Shown: one piece after another, positions 12,161 through 21,957 of the stretch
Numbering within the stretch: the stretch's first letter is position 1
Layout of the letters: every line of letters begins with the position of its first letter
Source: Batkoa obscura
Taxonomy: Eukaryota > Entomophthoromycota > Entomophthoromycetes > Entomophthorales > Batkoaceae
Assembly: GCA_030770535.1 (NCBI GenBank)
Contig: JASVEC010000010.1
Span: 868,001-932,000, forward strand
Length of the DNA: 64,000 nt
Direction: 5' to 3'
Position numbers and translations under genes: made by a program
Notes under the pieces: model-generated
The model's input: only the letters and a program-made list of their open reading frames with translations
What the model was told of the DNA's origin: nothing
Databases searched by the model: none

Positions 12161-13740
12161 TTATCTTTTATTACTAAATAATTGAATCATTTCTTCATAT
12201 ACCATACTAATATTTTGATTATTTTTTTCATGAGTTAATGAATTATTATTATATATAACAGTATAACAATTAAATGTTAATACTTTTTGATTTTCGTCAA
12301 ATACTTCACTATTATCTTTCAACGTTATAGCTATTAAAAAGGAATCCTAATAAGAATATTATAAACAAGAATAGTTGAAATAATTAAATAAACAAACTTA
12401 CTTTTTCTTGTAATAGGAACCAAGTTTTAAAACTGATAATACCATTTGTTGGTGAGATTTTAAAGAAGTTTCTTAATATTCTTGGGTTAAATTGATATTC
12501 ATTATTATTAATTTCATAGTTCATAGTCTCTTTTTCATTAATAAAATCATCAATATTAATTTGATTTTCACTAATAAAGACTTGTTTTTTTAACTAAAAT
12601 ATATTAATTAATTAATTATTACTATTATTAAAAATAAAAACTTACTTGATCAATTAAATAAACTGAAAATCCGTGTTGCTTAATTAAATAAGTACCATCA
12701 TGTGGACTAATAAACTTGGCTGTTAAGATTACTTTAAGCTAATGAATAAAATATTAGGTAATATAAATAAATAATATAAATAAATAATATAAATAAATAA
12801 TATAAATAAATAATATAAATAAATAATATAAATAATATAAATAAGTAATATAAATAATATAGATAAATAATAAACTTACCCTTAAAAAATAAGGAGATAA
12901 AATAGACCATGACTCAGAATAGATCCTATTGGGATGTAATACTAAAGGTGAAAATATAATATCTTTATTTATTATTGTTAAATAATTCTCATTCATAGTT
13001 TCCAAATCATAGCAAGTACTTAGTCTATTTTTATTAATATTCTATCTTAAAAAATTATTATCAATTTACTTCTCTTTTACATTATTATTAATTTTTTGTA
13101 TCTAGTTTAATATTAAATAACAATAATAGCAATAAACTAAAACAAATTACACTAATAGTCGTATTTTCATTATTTACTTTTTCATAAGTCTCAAAAGATA
13201 AACTAAATAGAACATTAGGTATTGGAAGAGCACCAGTATTATTAAATTTTATAGTTAAAATTGGTATATCTTTATTATTATCTGTTTCTATCTTTGATTC
13301 TAAAAGGATTAAAAATAATGTAATTAAATGAAAATAAGATTTACCTATAGATAAACTTGATAATAGAAAAGTTTCTAAAATTTTGGACATGGTAAAAGTA
13401 ATTTCACTTGTTTTCTGTAAATTACTTGTCAAGGCCTAAGTGATTGTTTTTATTATTATATATCTTAATTGCAAAATAACACTTACTTGATATCCTTTTG
13501 CAAAATTATTTTGAGTAGTTATTAATACATTTTTTAAATTATTAAATTCCGTTGTATCGATATCTCTTTTTATAAATTTAATTTCTATTTTTGATTCAAA
13601 TGAAATCGGTTTTACCCATCCACTATCTTTTTAATTTCTTCATCAAGTTCATCTATAATTAATATTTTATTTTATTATTCTATATTTTATATTCTATATC
13701 AATTACTTTTTATATTGCTTAATTCTTCTTTTTGATTCAT
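12161..13740 (-). CDS. Unrecognised multi-exon protein, divergent from the bHLH gene
   Basis: A run of small coding exons on the minus strand begins MNQKEELSNIK (ATG 13740-13738) and ends MVYEEMIQLFSNKR (stop 12161-12163). Parts that read well: VKPISFESKIEIKFIKRDIDTT, ALTSNLQKTSEITFTMSKILETFLLSS, KIETDNNKDIPILTIKFNNTGALPIPNVLFSLSF, LTIINKDIIFSPLVLHPNRIYSESW, and LTAKFISPHDGTYLIKQHGFSVYLIDQ (quoted in pieces). The alternating hydrophobic strands suggest beta-sandwich domains. I could not settle the first junction near 13620-13690 or the one near 13030-13150. No family recognised. Its start codon is 156 bp from that of the bHLH gene, so the two share a promoter region. Confidence 0.5.
12765..12870. 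repeat. Tandem AT-only repeat (AATAATATAAAT units)
   Basis: Near-perfect head-to-tail copies of a 12-nt unit, about eight in all, lying in an intron of the unrecognised minus-strand gene. Looks like a simple satellite expansion. Confidence 0.8.
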
Positions 13741-13896
13741 TTTGTTAAAAAATAATAACTAAATTCCAACTTCTTTTACTAAAATAGCAGTAATAAACTT
13801 CAACCAATTAGAAATATACTGTAATTCGAATTAAATGCTATGTTCTATAGCACAACACATCACTAATTTTTTGTATTAGCTTTTATTTTATTTAAA
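13741..13896. promoter_or_regulatory. Shared divergent promoter region
   Basis: 156 bp separate the ATG codons of two genes transcribed away from each other (unknown gene and bHLH factor). Any core promoter elements for both must lie here or overlap the 5' ends. No specific box could be named. Confidence 0.5.
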
Positions 13897-14513
13897 ATGG
13901 AAGATAATAACAACAATACTAGTATAACTACAATTGAGGATAATATAAATGATAATAAAATAAATAATGAAGATAATAATAGTATAAGTAATACTGAGAA
14001 TAACAATGATAATAATACTCCCAACGAAACTAATGATATATCTGGTAAACTAGAATCATATTCACATTTCATAATACTAACTACTTTTCCAAAAAGAATC
14101 AAAAAACAGAACAAAAAAGAACAAAGGACGAGTAGATCCTTCACGTCGAGCTCATTTAACACCCAATGTAGCGGGTAATTATCGGGGTAAAAAAGCAGCG
14201 GATGAGTTATTAACAGATTCTCAAAAAAAATTACATCATATAGCTTCTGAACAAAAAAGAAGAAGGAATATTAAATTAGGTTATGATAGGTTAACAGATT
14301 TGGTACCTAATTTAGAAATTAAAAAAAAAGTAGCTCAACCTTCAGAAACTTGTGTGTTACAAGAGTGTAAGTGATTCTTCATTTTGATTAGAAGATTATA
14401 TATTAATGATTGTCTATTTAGCTGTCGATTATCTAAGGTATTTAATTGAGAAAAAAGAAGAGTTATTGGGTGAAATTGAAACACTTGATCAAAGATCAAA
14501 TGAAAGTAATTGA
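13897..14513 (+). CDS. bHLH transcription factor (Ino4-like group)
   Basis: Three exons: 13897-14044, 14097-14366, 14422-14513; total 510 nt, in frame, 169 aa. The N-terminus is Asn/Asp-rich and disordered. The bHLH domain reads HHIASEQKRRRNIKLGYDRL (basic region and helix 1), TDLVPNLEIKKKV (loop), and SETCVLQESVDYLRYLIEKKEELL (helix 2 running into a leucine-rich coil); the His, Glu and Arg positions of the basic region predict E-box (CANNTG) binding. Helix 2 is split by intron 2. The preceding RRAHLTPNVAGNYRGKKAADELL is typical of fungal members. Intron 1 carries a perfect TACTAAC branch site and a poor AAG acceptor; the frame supports it. Ino4-type proteins pair with Ino2-type partners in lipid gene control in yeast, but that role cannot be read from sequence. 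Confidence 0.85.
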
Positions 14514-14873
14514 GGAAGCATTTTAAACGAGGATGAGAATGTTTAATAAACTAAGTTATTAATTGAAATTTGTTCATAATTTATGTATAACTTTAAATGT
14601 TTTGTTCGATTTTTTTAAGTTAACAAATATAAGTATATTTGCTTAAAAATGATGAAAATTGATAGCACTATACCTTTTTTAATAGTTAAGTTATTGTAGT
14701 TAAATTAAAAAACTTAATTGAAATATACAATTTTTTTCATATTTGAATTCTTATGATCTTACATAACTTTACGCAATTAATGCCAAAACTAAAAATAAAA
14801 TCACTCATTTATGCCGTTTATCTTTAATTTAAATAAATCAAGATTATAATAAAAAGCGTAACAATTAGCTAAC
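14514..14873. other. Convergent intergenic spacer
   Basis: Spacer between the stops of the bHLH gene and NTF2. AT-rich; nothing recognised. Confidence 0.5.
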
Positions 14874-15408
14874 TTAACCCAAATTAAGACGGAAAATATC
14901 GTTATGGACATAATAACCAGCAGCGTCTTTAGCCAAAAAGAAAGTTTGTGAAAATCCAAGGGGATTACTTTCTTCATCAACCTTATGAAAATATAAATAC
15001 TCGCTTCAAAAAAAATAAAATTTATAATAAACTTACAGCAAGTAAACCAGTAACCGAAATAATAATGCTTTCTCCAGCGACACTTGGTTGTGGGTCAAAA
15101 GTAGAGATTTTATGTTGGACTTTTTGGAATGGTAAGCTCTATTTTAAAACCATAAACTCTATAGTCAAAAAAAAACACATTAAATAACTTACGGTTAATT
15201 TCTCAGTGATACCAGCGATACTAGAAAATTGTTGACCTTCAAAAGTTAACATAGAGCTTTCCCTCTATGAAAAATTATATATAAATTATAATCAACTCGA
15301 TATAAAAATAAAACTTACGTAAAGGGAAGCCAGTTTACTTCTATCAGTGTCAAAAGTATTATAATAAAATTCAACAAATTGTTGAGCTACAGTAGCAAAA
15401 TCACCCAT
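14874..15408 (-). CDS. NTF2: Nuclear transport factor 2
   Basis: Binds RanGDP and FG nucleoporins and returns Ran to the nucleus. Four exons on the minus strand: 15408-15319, 15264-15193, 15138-15037, 14981-14874; total 372 nt, 123 aa, almost exactly the usual length (125 in yeast). Reads [20 protein letters not shown], then [55 protein letters not shown] and [19 protein letters not shown], ending IFRLNLG. The conserved acidic and aromatic residues of the Ran-binding cavity are present. Each exon boundary has GTAAG donors and TAG/AAG acceptors. Confidence 0.96.
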
Positions 15409-15699
15409 TTTTATTTAATTTTAAAAAAAACAATTCCTTGATTACTAAAGTTTTTCAAATTTGTTAATTCATACGAATTTTTTAATGGGATCCTTTTTAT
15501 TATTAAAATTAAAGCTATGATCTTAATTTTAATTGGACAATTAAAATGGATTTTAGTTTTAATTGATGTTCTATTTTACTTAGCTACACACGCTTATTAA
15601 ACTAAAAAATAATTAAAACTCGCCAATAAAATTCAACTATTTTTAAGCTACAAAAAATTTAAAAAAATTTAAAATGTTTATAAACTAATAAACATAATA

Positions 15700-17106
15700 A
15701 TGATTCATAACAGTGAAGAAGACAATTACTATTTAATAGAAGCTATTCAAATATTAAACGAAAGAAAGAACCACATTTATCAATTAGTAGAGGAATGGGA
15801 ACACCAAATAATTAGCAGCAGTATTAATAACAATCAAACTTATTTATTAGAAGACCCAACCATCTCGTTATTAACAGGTATTGAACGTTTAAAGCAGCAT
15901 TTAAATAAAGAAGCACAACATTTGTCTTATTTGCTAGAAAACGAAGATTCAATATATCCTTATCATTTAACATGTTCCAATTTACCTTATTTAGAAGCCG
16001 TTTATTTAGCAGCCAAAAATCAACAAGGTTTAGTTACTTTGTTTAAAACATTTAGTTATAATATAAAAATTGATGGAGAGATAATCAACGAAAAGATAAC
16101 AATTGATATTATTGCTAATCATGGTTTAGATTGGATTAAAGTATCAGCAAGAAACACTAAGTATTTGATATCTCAATCTAAGATTGTGAATGAAGAAGAG
16201 GAAATGGAAGAGATGGGAGACGATAATGCAGAACTAAGTGAGATTGAAAACAAAGCATATCAGATGAAGTGTGCAGCTATAGAAAACCAAATCCATTTTA
16301 AGATACCTAATATTAAATTCAGTTTTTTAAATATTAATTTCAATCAACCTTATTATTTTCCGTTAATTAATAAATTATTACAACTTAATATTATACCAGA
16401 AAAAATTAATTCAAATCCTTCATCTACTCTCTCTTTAAGTGATAAAACCAATTTATCTACTGAATATTTAAATTTAGATTGTACTACTTTAATTGCTCTT
16501 GCTTCTGAATTAACAAATAGTTATAATACTACTAATAATCAATTATCTAACTTAAAGGTGGAACATTATAATCAAATGAATGCATTAAAAATACAAATAG
16601 AAAGTGAATTAAAGAAGCCATTGATGCCTATTTTAATTCATTTATTGAAAGGTCATCAACTTACTACAACTCGAGAATGTTATGAACGTTTTTTTTCAAT
16701 TGTAAGTACAATTGCTGGAGAAAAAGAAAAGTTACGTGCTAATATTTTGTTTCGTCATTATCATCAAGATAATGAATTAATTCATCAAGATACTTTAATG
16801 CTACCAAATGATCCGTTTTTAAATTTTAAATTAGTTACTAATCAATCTCATGCTTATTCTATTGAAGTTTTAGATAACATTATTGACCCTAACTTTGAAC
16901 ATTTTTTATCTTTAAATTTTCATAAATTATATACTTCATTTCATATGTTAGTATTTGGTTCAGCTTATCAAAGGAAAATGTCCACAATTACGGCAAATAC
17001 TTGGATTACTAGAGCTTTATTAGATAAAGCTCCTTATTTAAAAGATACTAATTTTATTTTATTACATGAACCTCGTTCTTTTGTTGAAAATAAGCTAAAA
17101 TTTTGA
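15700..17106 (+). CDS. UPF0415/C7orf25-like protein (DUF1308)
   Basis: Uncharacterised eukaryotic family; single exon of 468 aa. The central part reads CSNLPYLEAVYLAAKNQQGL (residues about 91-110) and ITIDIIANHGLDWIKVSARN, followed by a short acidic loop; these match the CSNIPHLEA... and VDVVAxxGxxWIKVxARK motifs of C7orf25-type proteins as I know them. The C-terminal part (STITANTWITRALLDKAP ... LLHEPRSFVENK) matches the DUF1308 end, thought to adopt a PIN-like nuclease fold. No biochemical role is established. The N-terminal 70 residues form a helical region. Its 3' end converges on the large transcription factor with a 143-bp gap. Confidence 0.82.
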   Translation: MIHNSEEDNYYLIEAIQILNERKNHIYQLVEEWEHQIISSSINNNQTYLLEDPTISLLTGIERLKQHLNKEAQHLSYLLENEDSIYPYHLTCSNLPYLEAVYLAAKNQQGLVTLFKTFSYNIKIDGEIINEKITIDIIANHGLDWIKVSARNTKYLISQSKIVNEEEEMEEMGDDNAELSEIENKAYQMKCAAIENQIHFKIPNIKFSFLNINFNQPYYFPLINKLLQLNIIPEKINSNPSSTLSLSDKTNLSTEYLNLDCTTLIALASELTNSYNTTNNQLSNLKVEHYNQMNALKIQIESELKKPLMPILIHLLKGHQLTTTRECYERFFSIVSTIAGEKEKLRANILFRHYHQDNELIHQDTLMLPNDPFLNFKLVTNQSHAYSIEVLDNIIDPNFEHFLSLNFHKLYTSFHMLVFGSAYQRKMSTITANTWITRALLDKAPYLKDTNFILLHEPRSFVENKLKF

Positions 17107-17249
17107 TCACTTTAATCAGTTAAATCATTTGGTAGTAATGGTAATAGTATACTTTTCTTTTTTTATTGTTTTTAATAAAAATATAACATATTAAATTCCA
17201 AAATTGTGTTTTAATTTTTTGAAAAAATGAAATAAATTTAATAAAAGAA

Positions 17250-20200
17250 CTATTGCTGATAATTCTGTCCAGGTGGTGGAGGATAAGGTGCATTAGGATC
17301 ATGATAAGGTTGTTGATACCCTTGCATAGGATGCTGTACGTAATTACCATCTTGATATTGATGGGGTGCATAATTCGGATTCATATTTGGATAGTTTTGA
17401 TTAGGATCATAATATCCTTGATTTGGAACCTGTCCATAAATCGGTTGTCCATGTTGTTGTTGATTTCCATATTGTTCATTGGAATAAACTTGGCCTTGCA
17501 TTTGATCTATATAAGGTTGATTTGGCGGCGCATGTGTATAACTTGGGTTGCCTTGTTGATCAACGCTACTAAGAGGTGCTTGAGGTTGGTGATAATTGCT
17601 AGGATGACCATAACTGCCTTGAGAACTTCCATGCGACATTGGGTAACTATGCATTTGAGGATGAGGATAACCTTGAGGTGGTAAATGGCTTTGTTGATAA
17701 CCGCTTTGTGAAGGTTGATAGTTACTATAAGTTGGTTGTTGTGATGTACCAGATTGAGAGCCTTGATAATTACCATATTCTGATTGCTTCGTTGTAGCAG
17801 GTTGAGCTTGACTGTTTGATTGAGCTTTGGTTTGACTTTGTTTTTGCGAAGTGGTTTTGGATTTAGGTTGTGTTGGTGTTTTTGTTTGTGGGGATGAGGT
17901 TTGATATGAGGCAGACGAGTTTTGTGTCTTTGAGTTTGGTGATACTTCAGTAGTATTGTGCTGTGTTGTAGGATGACTTTGATTAGTATTTAATTCTTCA
18001 ACTTGTCCTGGGTTAGAACTATATTGTTGTGCACCTCCTATAACTGTTTCAATGAATTGATCTGATATACCTGTTGGAAGGTTCATTAAATTCTCTGGGT
18101 TAAATATACCCATCGGAATATCTTGTCCAAAGTTTTGATAACCTGGTCCATCCATAGCTGAACGGTTATTCCCAAGGGCATTTGCCATTAGCATTGGATT
18201 GTTGAAATCAGCATTTGATCCTGCGAGGGCATGTAAAGCATTTCCTAAATTCAAGTTGTAAGTTCCATTTTGGCTCATAGCTGCAAGCTCATTGAGAGTT
18301 TGTGGATCAATGCCACCGGAATTCATACCAAACATGGCTTGTGTACTTGCCATTGCGGTGGAGAATAAAGAATCATTATTAGAATTAGATCCATTATTGG
18401 AAGTAGGAGGTTGTACGTTTTTCTTTTTGAACATTTCTGGAAGTTTAACTTTTTGGTGCTCAGCCATACCTGTAATAACAGTCATACAATAACGACCATT
18501 TTCACTGTATTTGGCAAATTTGTTCAAGGTTGTTAAACAAGATAAAAATAAAGAGTACCATTGTTCAGAACCTTTAGAGCCGTCAGCTGATCCTTGTTGT
18601 CCTTGAGCTGAATTAGAGACTGAACTGACTTTGATCTTATGTAAAAAGACAAAAGCACTTACATATAACGGGAAATATTTAAATGAGAGTCCGTGAACTG
18701 CATAAAAAGAATCAAAACGCGTCATAATACGAACGATTTCTGTAGCAGCATTAACTGTATCTCCCATCAAGTTAGTATCAGTAACTCTGAATAAACCGTC
18801 AGTGTGACATAAGACTTGCCCAACGATGATAGCAGTATGGTAAAAGGAGTGTAAGAACGGGATAAGATACATCTCTGCATAGCAATTTTTAAGGTTAGAG
18901 ATATCCTCAGGTGGTGATTCTGGAAGTTTCTTTAAGCTAGGTGGAAGTGATTTGAACCAATTTTTGAGAGAAACCAAACAATCATGAGCTCTTGTAGCAC
19001 GATCTTGAAGATTTGACTTAAGTTTTACAGAAGTAAGTAATCTGTTTAATTTTCCTACAATTTGACCGAGTTTAGACATAGCAATAAAAACTAAGGTACA
19101 AGGGATCTCATCCGGATCATCTTCATCATCTGCAAGCGTAGGAAGTTTGACATCGCATAATTCTTGTTGAATTGAAAGTGGACGGCCTAACATTGTAGAA
19201 TATAAGGTATCTAAAACAAAACATCCCCACCATGTCTTTTTACGAATTTCTTGTTCAACAGGTTCAAAAGCACCATTTAAAAGATTCTCGCAATCCTTAT
19301 GCAACCCCAACTCCATAGCCATACGTGTAGCCATACCAGAATAAAGCCATACATTGTTAGAAACAGTAGTACGATGGTGATAAAGAGTCATGAGGAGTAA
19401 AGCTTGAATGGTGAATATCTCTGCTTCAGAGAAACATTCATCAAGACATTTCTTTGCTTGTGCTTCAAACTCCTCGGCTACTTCCTCATGGGATTTGTCT
19501 TTAAGTTGAGGGAAGTAGTTATAACTTTTTTCATTGGTATAAAAAATAGCAATCGCAAAAATAACGTTTAAAAGGAGAGCGGGTAGTTTCCCTAAATCAA
19601 ATTGAGACATAATAGTTGGCTTGTGAAGTACTGGGAAGAAAGGGTAATGATAGCGGAAATACAAGTCTAAAAGATGACGCTTTGCAGCAGTTGATAATAC
19701 GATCTCATCTTTTGGGGGTGCTAAATCATCTTCAATATGCGTTTCTTGTAAAAGCACAGCAAGCTTTTCACATATATCTTGAGTTTCCTTGTTAGTTGAT
19801 CCAAGAAGAGATCCTGGGAAGCAGCCATAATAAAATACGTTATCTGGACAAGTACGATCTCCAACCCAAATTCCATTCAAATCATCTTCCTCCTCATAAG
19901 GTGGTGAAGAGAAACGATTAGAATCAGACGGTTGTTGGGATGACTCATTTTCTACTGAACTTAAATTTGGGGAAGAGGAACTATTAATATTACCAAAATT
20001 GGGAGGAAGTGCACTAGCAAAATTTTGACCTAAAAAATTTAAATTGCCTGCTTCTGAAAATACGGCGTTATTGAAATCTTGTTCCGATACACCTTCTAAA
20101 GAAGAGAAAAAGGGAAAGAAGTTAGAAGTAGGGTTATTTGGAGCAGGTCCTTGAGTTCTTGGTTGGGACGAGGTTGGTTGGCTTTGAAAGTTAGGTATGT

Positions 20201-20459
20201 TTAAAGAAGGGTTTTGCTGCGAGTAAGAAGCACTCGATGTATTTGTTTGAGGATAGCCTTGGGAGCCTGTAGGATTAGATGAACTTGATGTATTAGGTGC
20301 ATTAGCTTGCGCTGCATGATTTTGAGCATAGTTAAATAAAGACTGCGCACTTATACAATGCCCACAGAAATAGCTTTGATCCATAGAAGGGAACTGATGG
20401 CAAGATCTACATAGGGGACCATTACTACCTGATGAGTTATTTGAGTTGGATTGATTCAT
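17250..20459 (-). CDS. Fungal-specific transcription factor (fungal_trans domain) with Gln/Tyr/Pro-rich tail
   Basis: Single uninterrupted exon of 1069 aa. Residues about 225-560 form the middle homology region: HLLDLYFRYHYPFFPVLHKP, then FTIQALLLMTLYHH, VWLYSGMATRMAMELGLHKD, EIRKKTWWGCFVLDTLYSTMLGRP, the signature of PF04082 regulators (quoted in pieces). No Zn2Cys6 cluster is seen. Instead the N-terminus has two CxxC pairs (CRSC and CGHC, residues 17-35) that could form one zinc ribbon. From about residue 850 the protein is a low-complexity Gln/Ser/Thr, then Gln/Tyr/Pro/Gly-rich tail of 200 residues, prion-like. Base composition is richer in GC than the neighbours, suggesting strong codon selection. 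Target genes unknown. Confidence 0.85.
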   Translation of the reverse strand: MNQSNSNNSSGSNGPLCRSCHQFPSMDQSYFCGHCISAQSLFNYAQNHAAQANAPNTSSSSNPTGSQGYPQTNTSSASYSQQNPSLNIPNFQSQPTSSQPRTQGPAPNNPTSNFFPFFSSLEGVSEQDFNNAVFSEAGNLNFLGQNFASALPPNFGNINSSSSPNLSSVENESSQQPSDSNRFSSPPYEEEDDLNGIWVGDRTCPDNVFYYGCFPGSLLGSTNKETQDICEKLAVLLQETHIEDDLAPPKDEIVLSTAAKRHLLDLYFRYHYPFFPVLHKPTIMSQFDLGKLPALLLNVIFAIAIFYTNEKSYNYFPQLKDKSHEEVAEEFEAQAKKCLDECFSEAEIFTIQALLLMTLYHHRTTVSNNVWLYSGMATRMAMELGLHKDCENLLNGAFEPVEQEIRKKTWWGCFVLDTLYSTMLGRPLSIQQELCDVKLPTLADDEDDPDEIPCTLVFIAMSKLGQIVGKLNRLLTSVKLKSNLQDRATRAHDCLVSLKNWFKSLPPSLKKLPESPPEDISNLKNCYAEMYLIPFLHSFYHTAIIVGQVLCHTDGLFRVTDTNLMGDTVNAATEIVRIMTRFDSFYAVHGLSFKYFPLYVSAFVFLHKIKVSSVSNSAQGQQGSADGSKGSEQWYSLFLSCLTTLNKFAKYSENGRYCMTVITGMAEHQKVKLPEMFKKKNVQPPTSNNGSNSNNDSLFSTAMASTQAMFGMNSGGIDPQTLNELAAMSQNGTYNLNLGNALHALAGSNADFNNPMLMANALGNNRSAMDGPGYQNFGQDIPMGIFNPENLMNLPTGISDQFIETVIGGAQQYSSNPGQVEELNTNQSHPTTQHNTTEVSPNSKTQNSSASYQTSSPQTKTPTQPKSKTTSQKQSQTKAQSNSQAQPATTKQSEYGNYQGSQSGTSQQPTYSNYQPSQSGYQQSHLPPQGYPHPQMHSYPMSHGSSQGSYGHPSNYHQPQAPLSSVDQQGNPSYTHAPPNQPYIDQMQGQVYSNEQYGNQQQHGQPIYGQVPNQGYYDPNQNYPNMNPNYAPHQYQDGNYVQHPMQGYQQPYHDPNAPYPPPPGQNYQQ

Positions 20460-21953
20460 CTTTATATGTTTAAATTAAAAGAGAAATTAATATATAAAAT
20501 ATTTGAAACTAACATTAAATTCATTTGCTTTTGCACAATCAAACCAATCATTTTACGATCATTTTAGTTTAACTAAAAATGAGCTTAAAAATACAGTATT
20601 CAAAATGATAAAGTAAGTCGAATGTAAGCAAAATAAGTATCAAATATACTAATATATGATGATTTATGCTATATTACTGCTATTACTTCATAAATAGTAG
20701 TTTAATATGTATTTACTTGTTGATAGTTTATGTTTGTTAGTAAAAAAAATTATTTAGTTTGCTTATTTTTTTTATGAATTCAATATACCTTTGATTGGCT
20801 CCATTAGCATTTATTTATGCAAGGAATATGCTTATGATGACAAATAGAACAGCTTACAGCTGGTCCAGATCAGTTTCGAAAAAAAAGGTTTATTTTAAGT
20901 AAAAGCTTAGTCTAAAATACTGTAAAAATCAAGTCAAACTTGAAGTTAGTTTTTGTTATATTTTAAGAAAATATTGTAAGTTAACTTAAATTAGCTTTTC
21001 CTTATGCTTATTGTGATGTTTTTAACCGATAACTGTTTTTATACTCTTAAATTTAAAATGTGAAAAAGTCTCAGATGTTCCAGCTTTCTTTTATTTTAAA
21101 CTCTACAACTAATATTTTATATTTTAATATATTTTTAACAAATAGAGATTTGGTATTGATTATATAAGAGCAAGATATTATAATAGTAGTAAAAACAATA
21201 ATGAGAATATATCAGATTATATTTGTAAAATAATCTTCAAGTTTAGATTACAAACCTCAATGTAAATCAAGCCTTTTTAAGCGACAAGCTTTAAAAAAAC
21301 TAGTCATTAAATGACTTTTTAAAATTATCACTTTTTTTAAAATTAAGCTGGACAGTTGTAACTAAAAAAGCTTGGGTTTTTGGGTTAGAAATGTCACTTC
21401 AAATGAGGCTCTGTTAAGCTTTGGTATAAAATTATTAGCTTAATTACGCCATCAAGATTGTTTGTATTTATGATATAAAATTACTAATATTTTATTGTTA
21501 TACTATCTGAAAAGAAAAACATTAGTAATCGGAAGGTTTATGTTTATTAACAAACCTTTTTTATAATACTTCAATACTACCAAAGTATCGAATTTTATCG
21601 ATTTACACTTTGTTTCATTTCTAAAACTTTTTTAATTTAAACTGTACTTAAAAAGCTACCATTTTATTTAATATATCTGGATAGAATATTGCTGCCATGA
21701 TTACATTAAAATAATAAATCATAGTCAATAATACTCTAATAAAGTAGATACAATTTAAAAAGCTTAATAAAAATATAAATTATTAGAATACCAATAATTT
21801 TATTAATAAATATAAAATTACAATCAAAAATTTCAACTAGATCAAAAAAATACCAGGGATGTGTTTTTATATTTGAGAATTTTACTAACAATTTTTCTAC
21901 TCAAATAGCGCTTAAAAGATAGAAAAAATAATGAAGCCAAAAAAAAACACCCA
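20460..21953. other. Intergenic region upstream of the large transcription factor
   Basis: About 1.5 kb, AT-rich, with one MITE at its far end. It contains the promoter of the transcription factor. No open frame, tRNA or clear regulatory motif recognised. Confidence 0.5.
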
Positions 21954-21957
21954 TTAT
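21851..21957 (-). mobile_element. MITE family 1, copy 3, abutting a stop codon
   Basis: Degenerate copy in reverse orientation: CCAGGGATGTGTTTTT at the left end; AATAGCGCTTAAAAGATAG and AATAATGAAGCC inside; ACACCCATTA at the right. The TA at its right end forms part of the TAA stop of the Dis3L2-like gene. Confidence 0.75.

Noticed and set aside
13863-14162. A leucine-rich membrane protein on the minus strand
   Set aside because: Antisense of the Asn/Asp-rich first exon of the bHLH gene.
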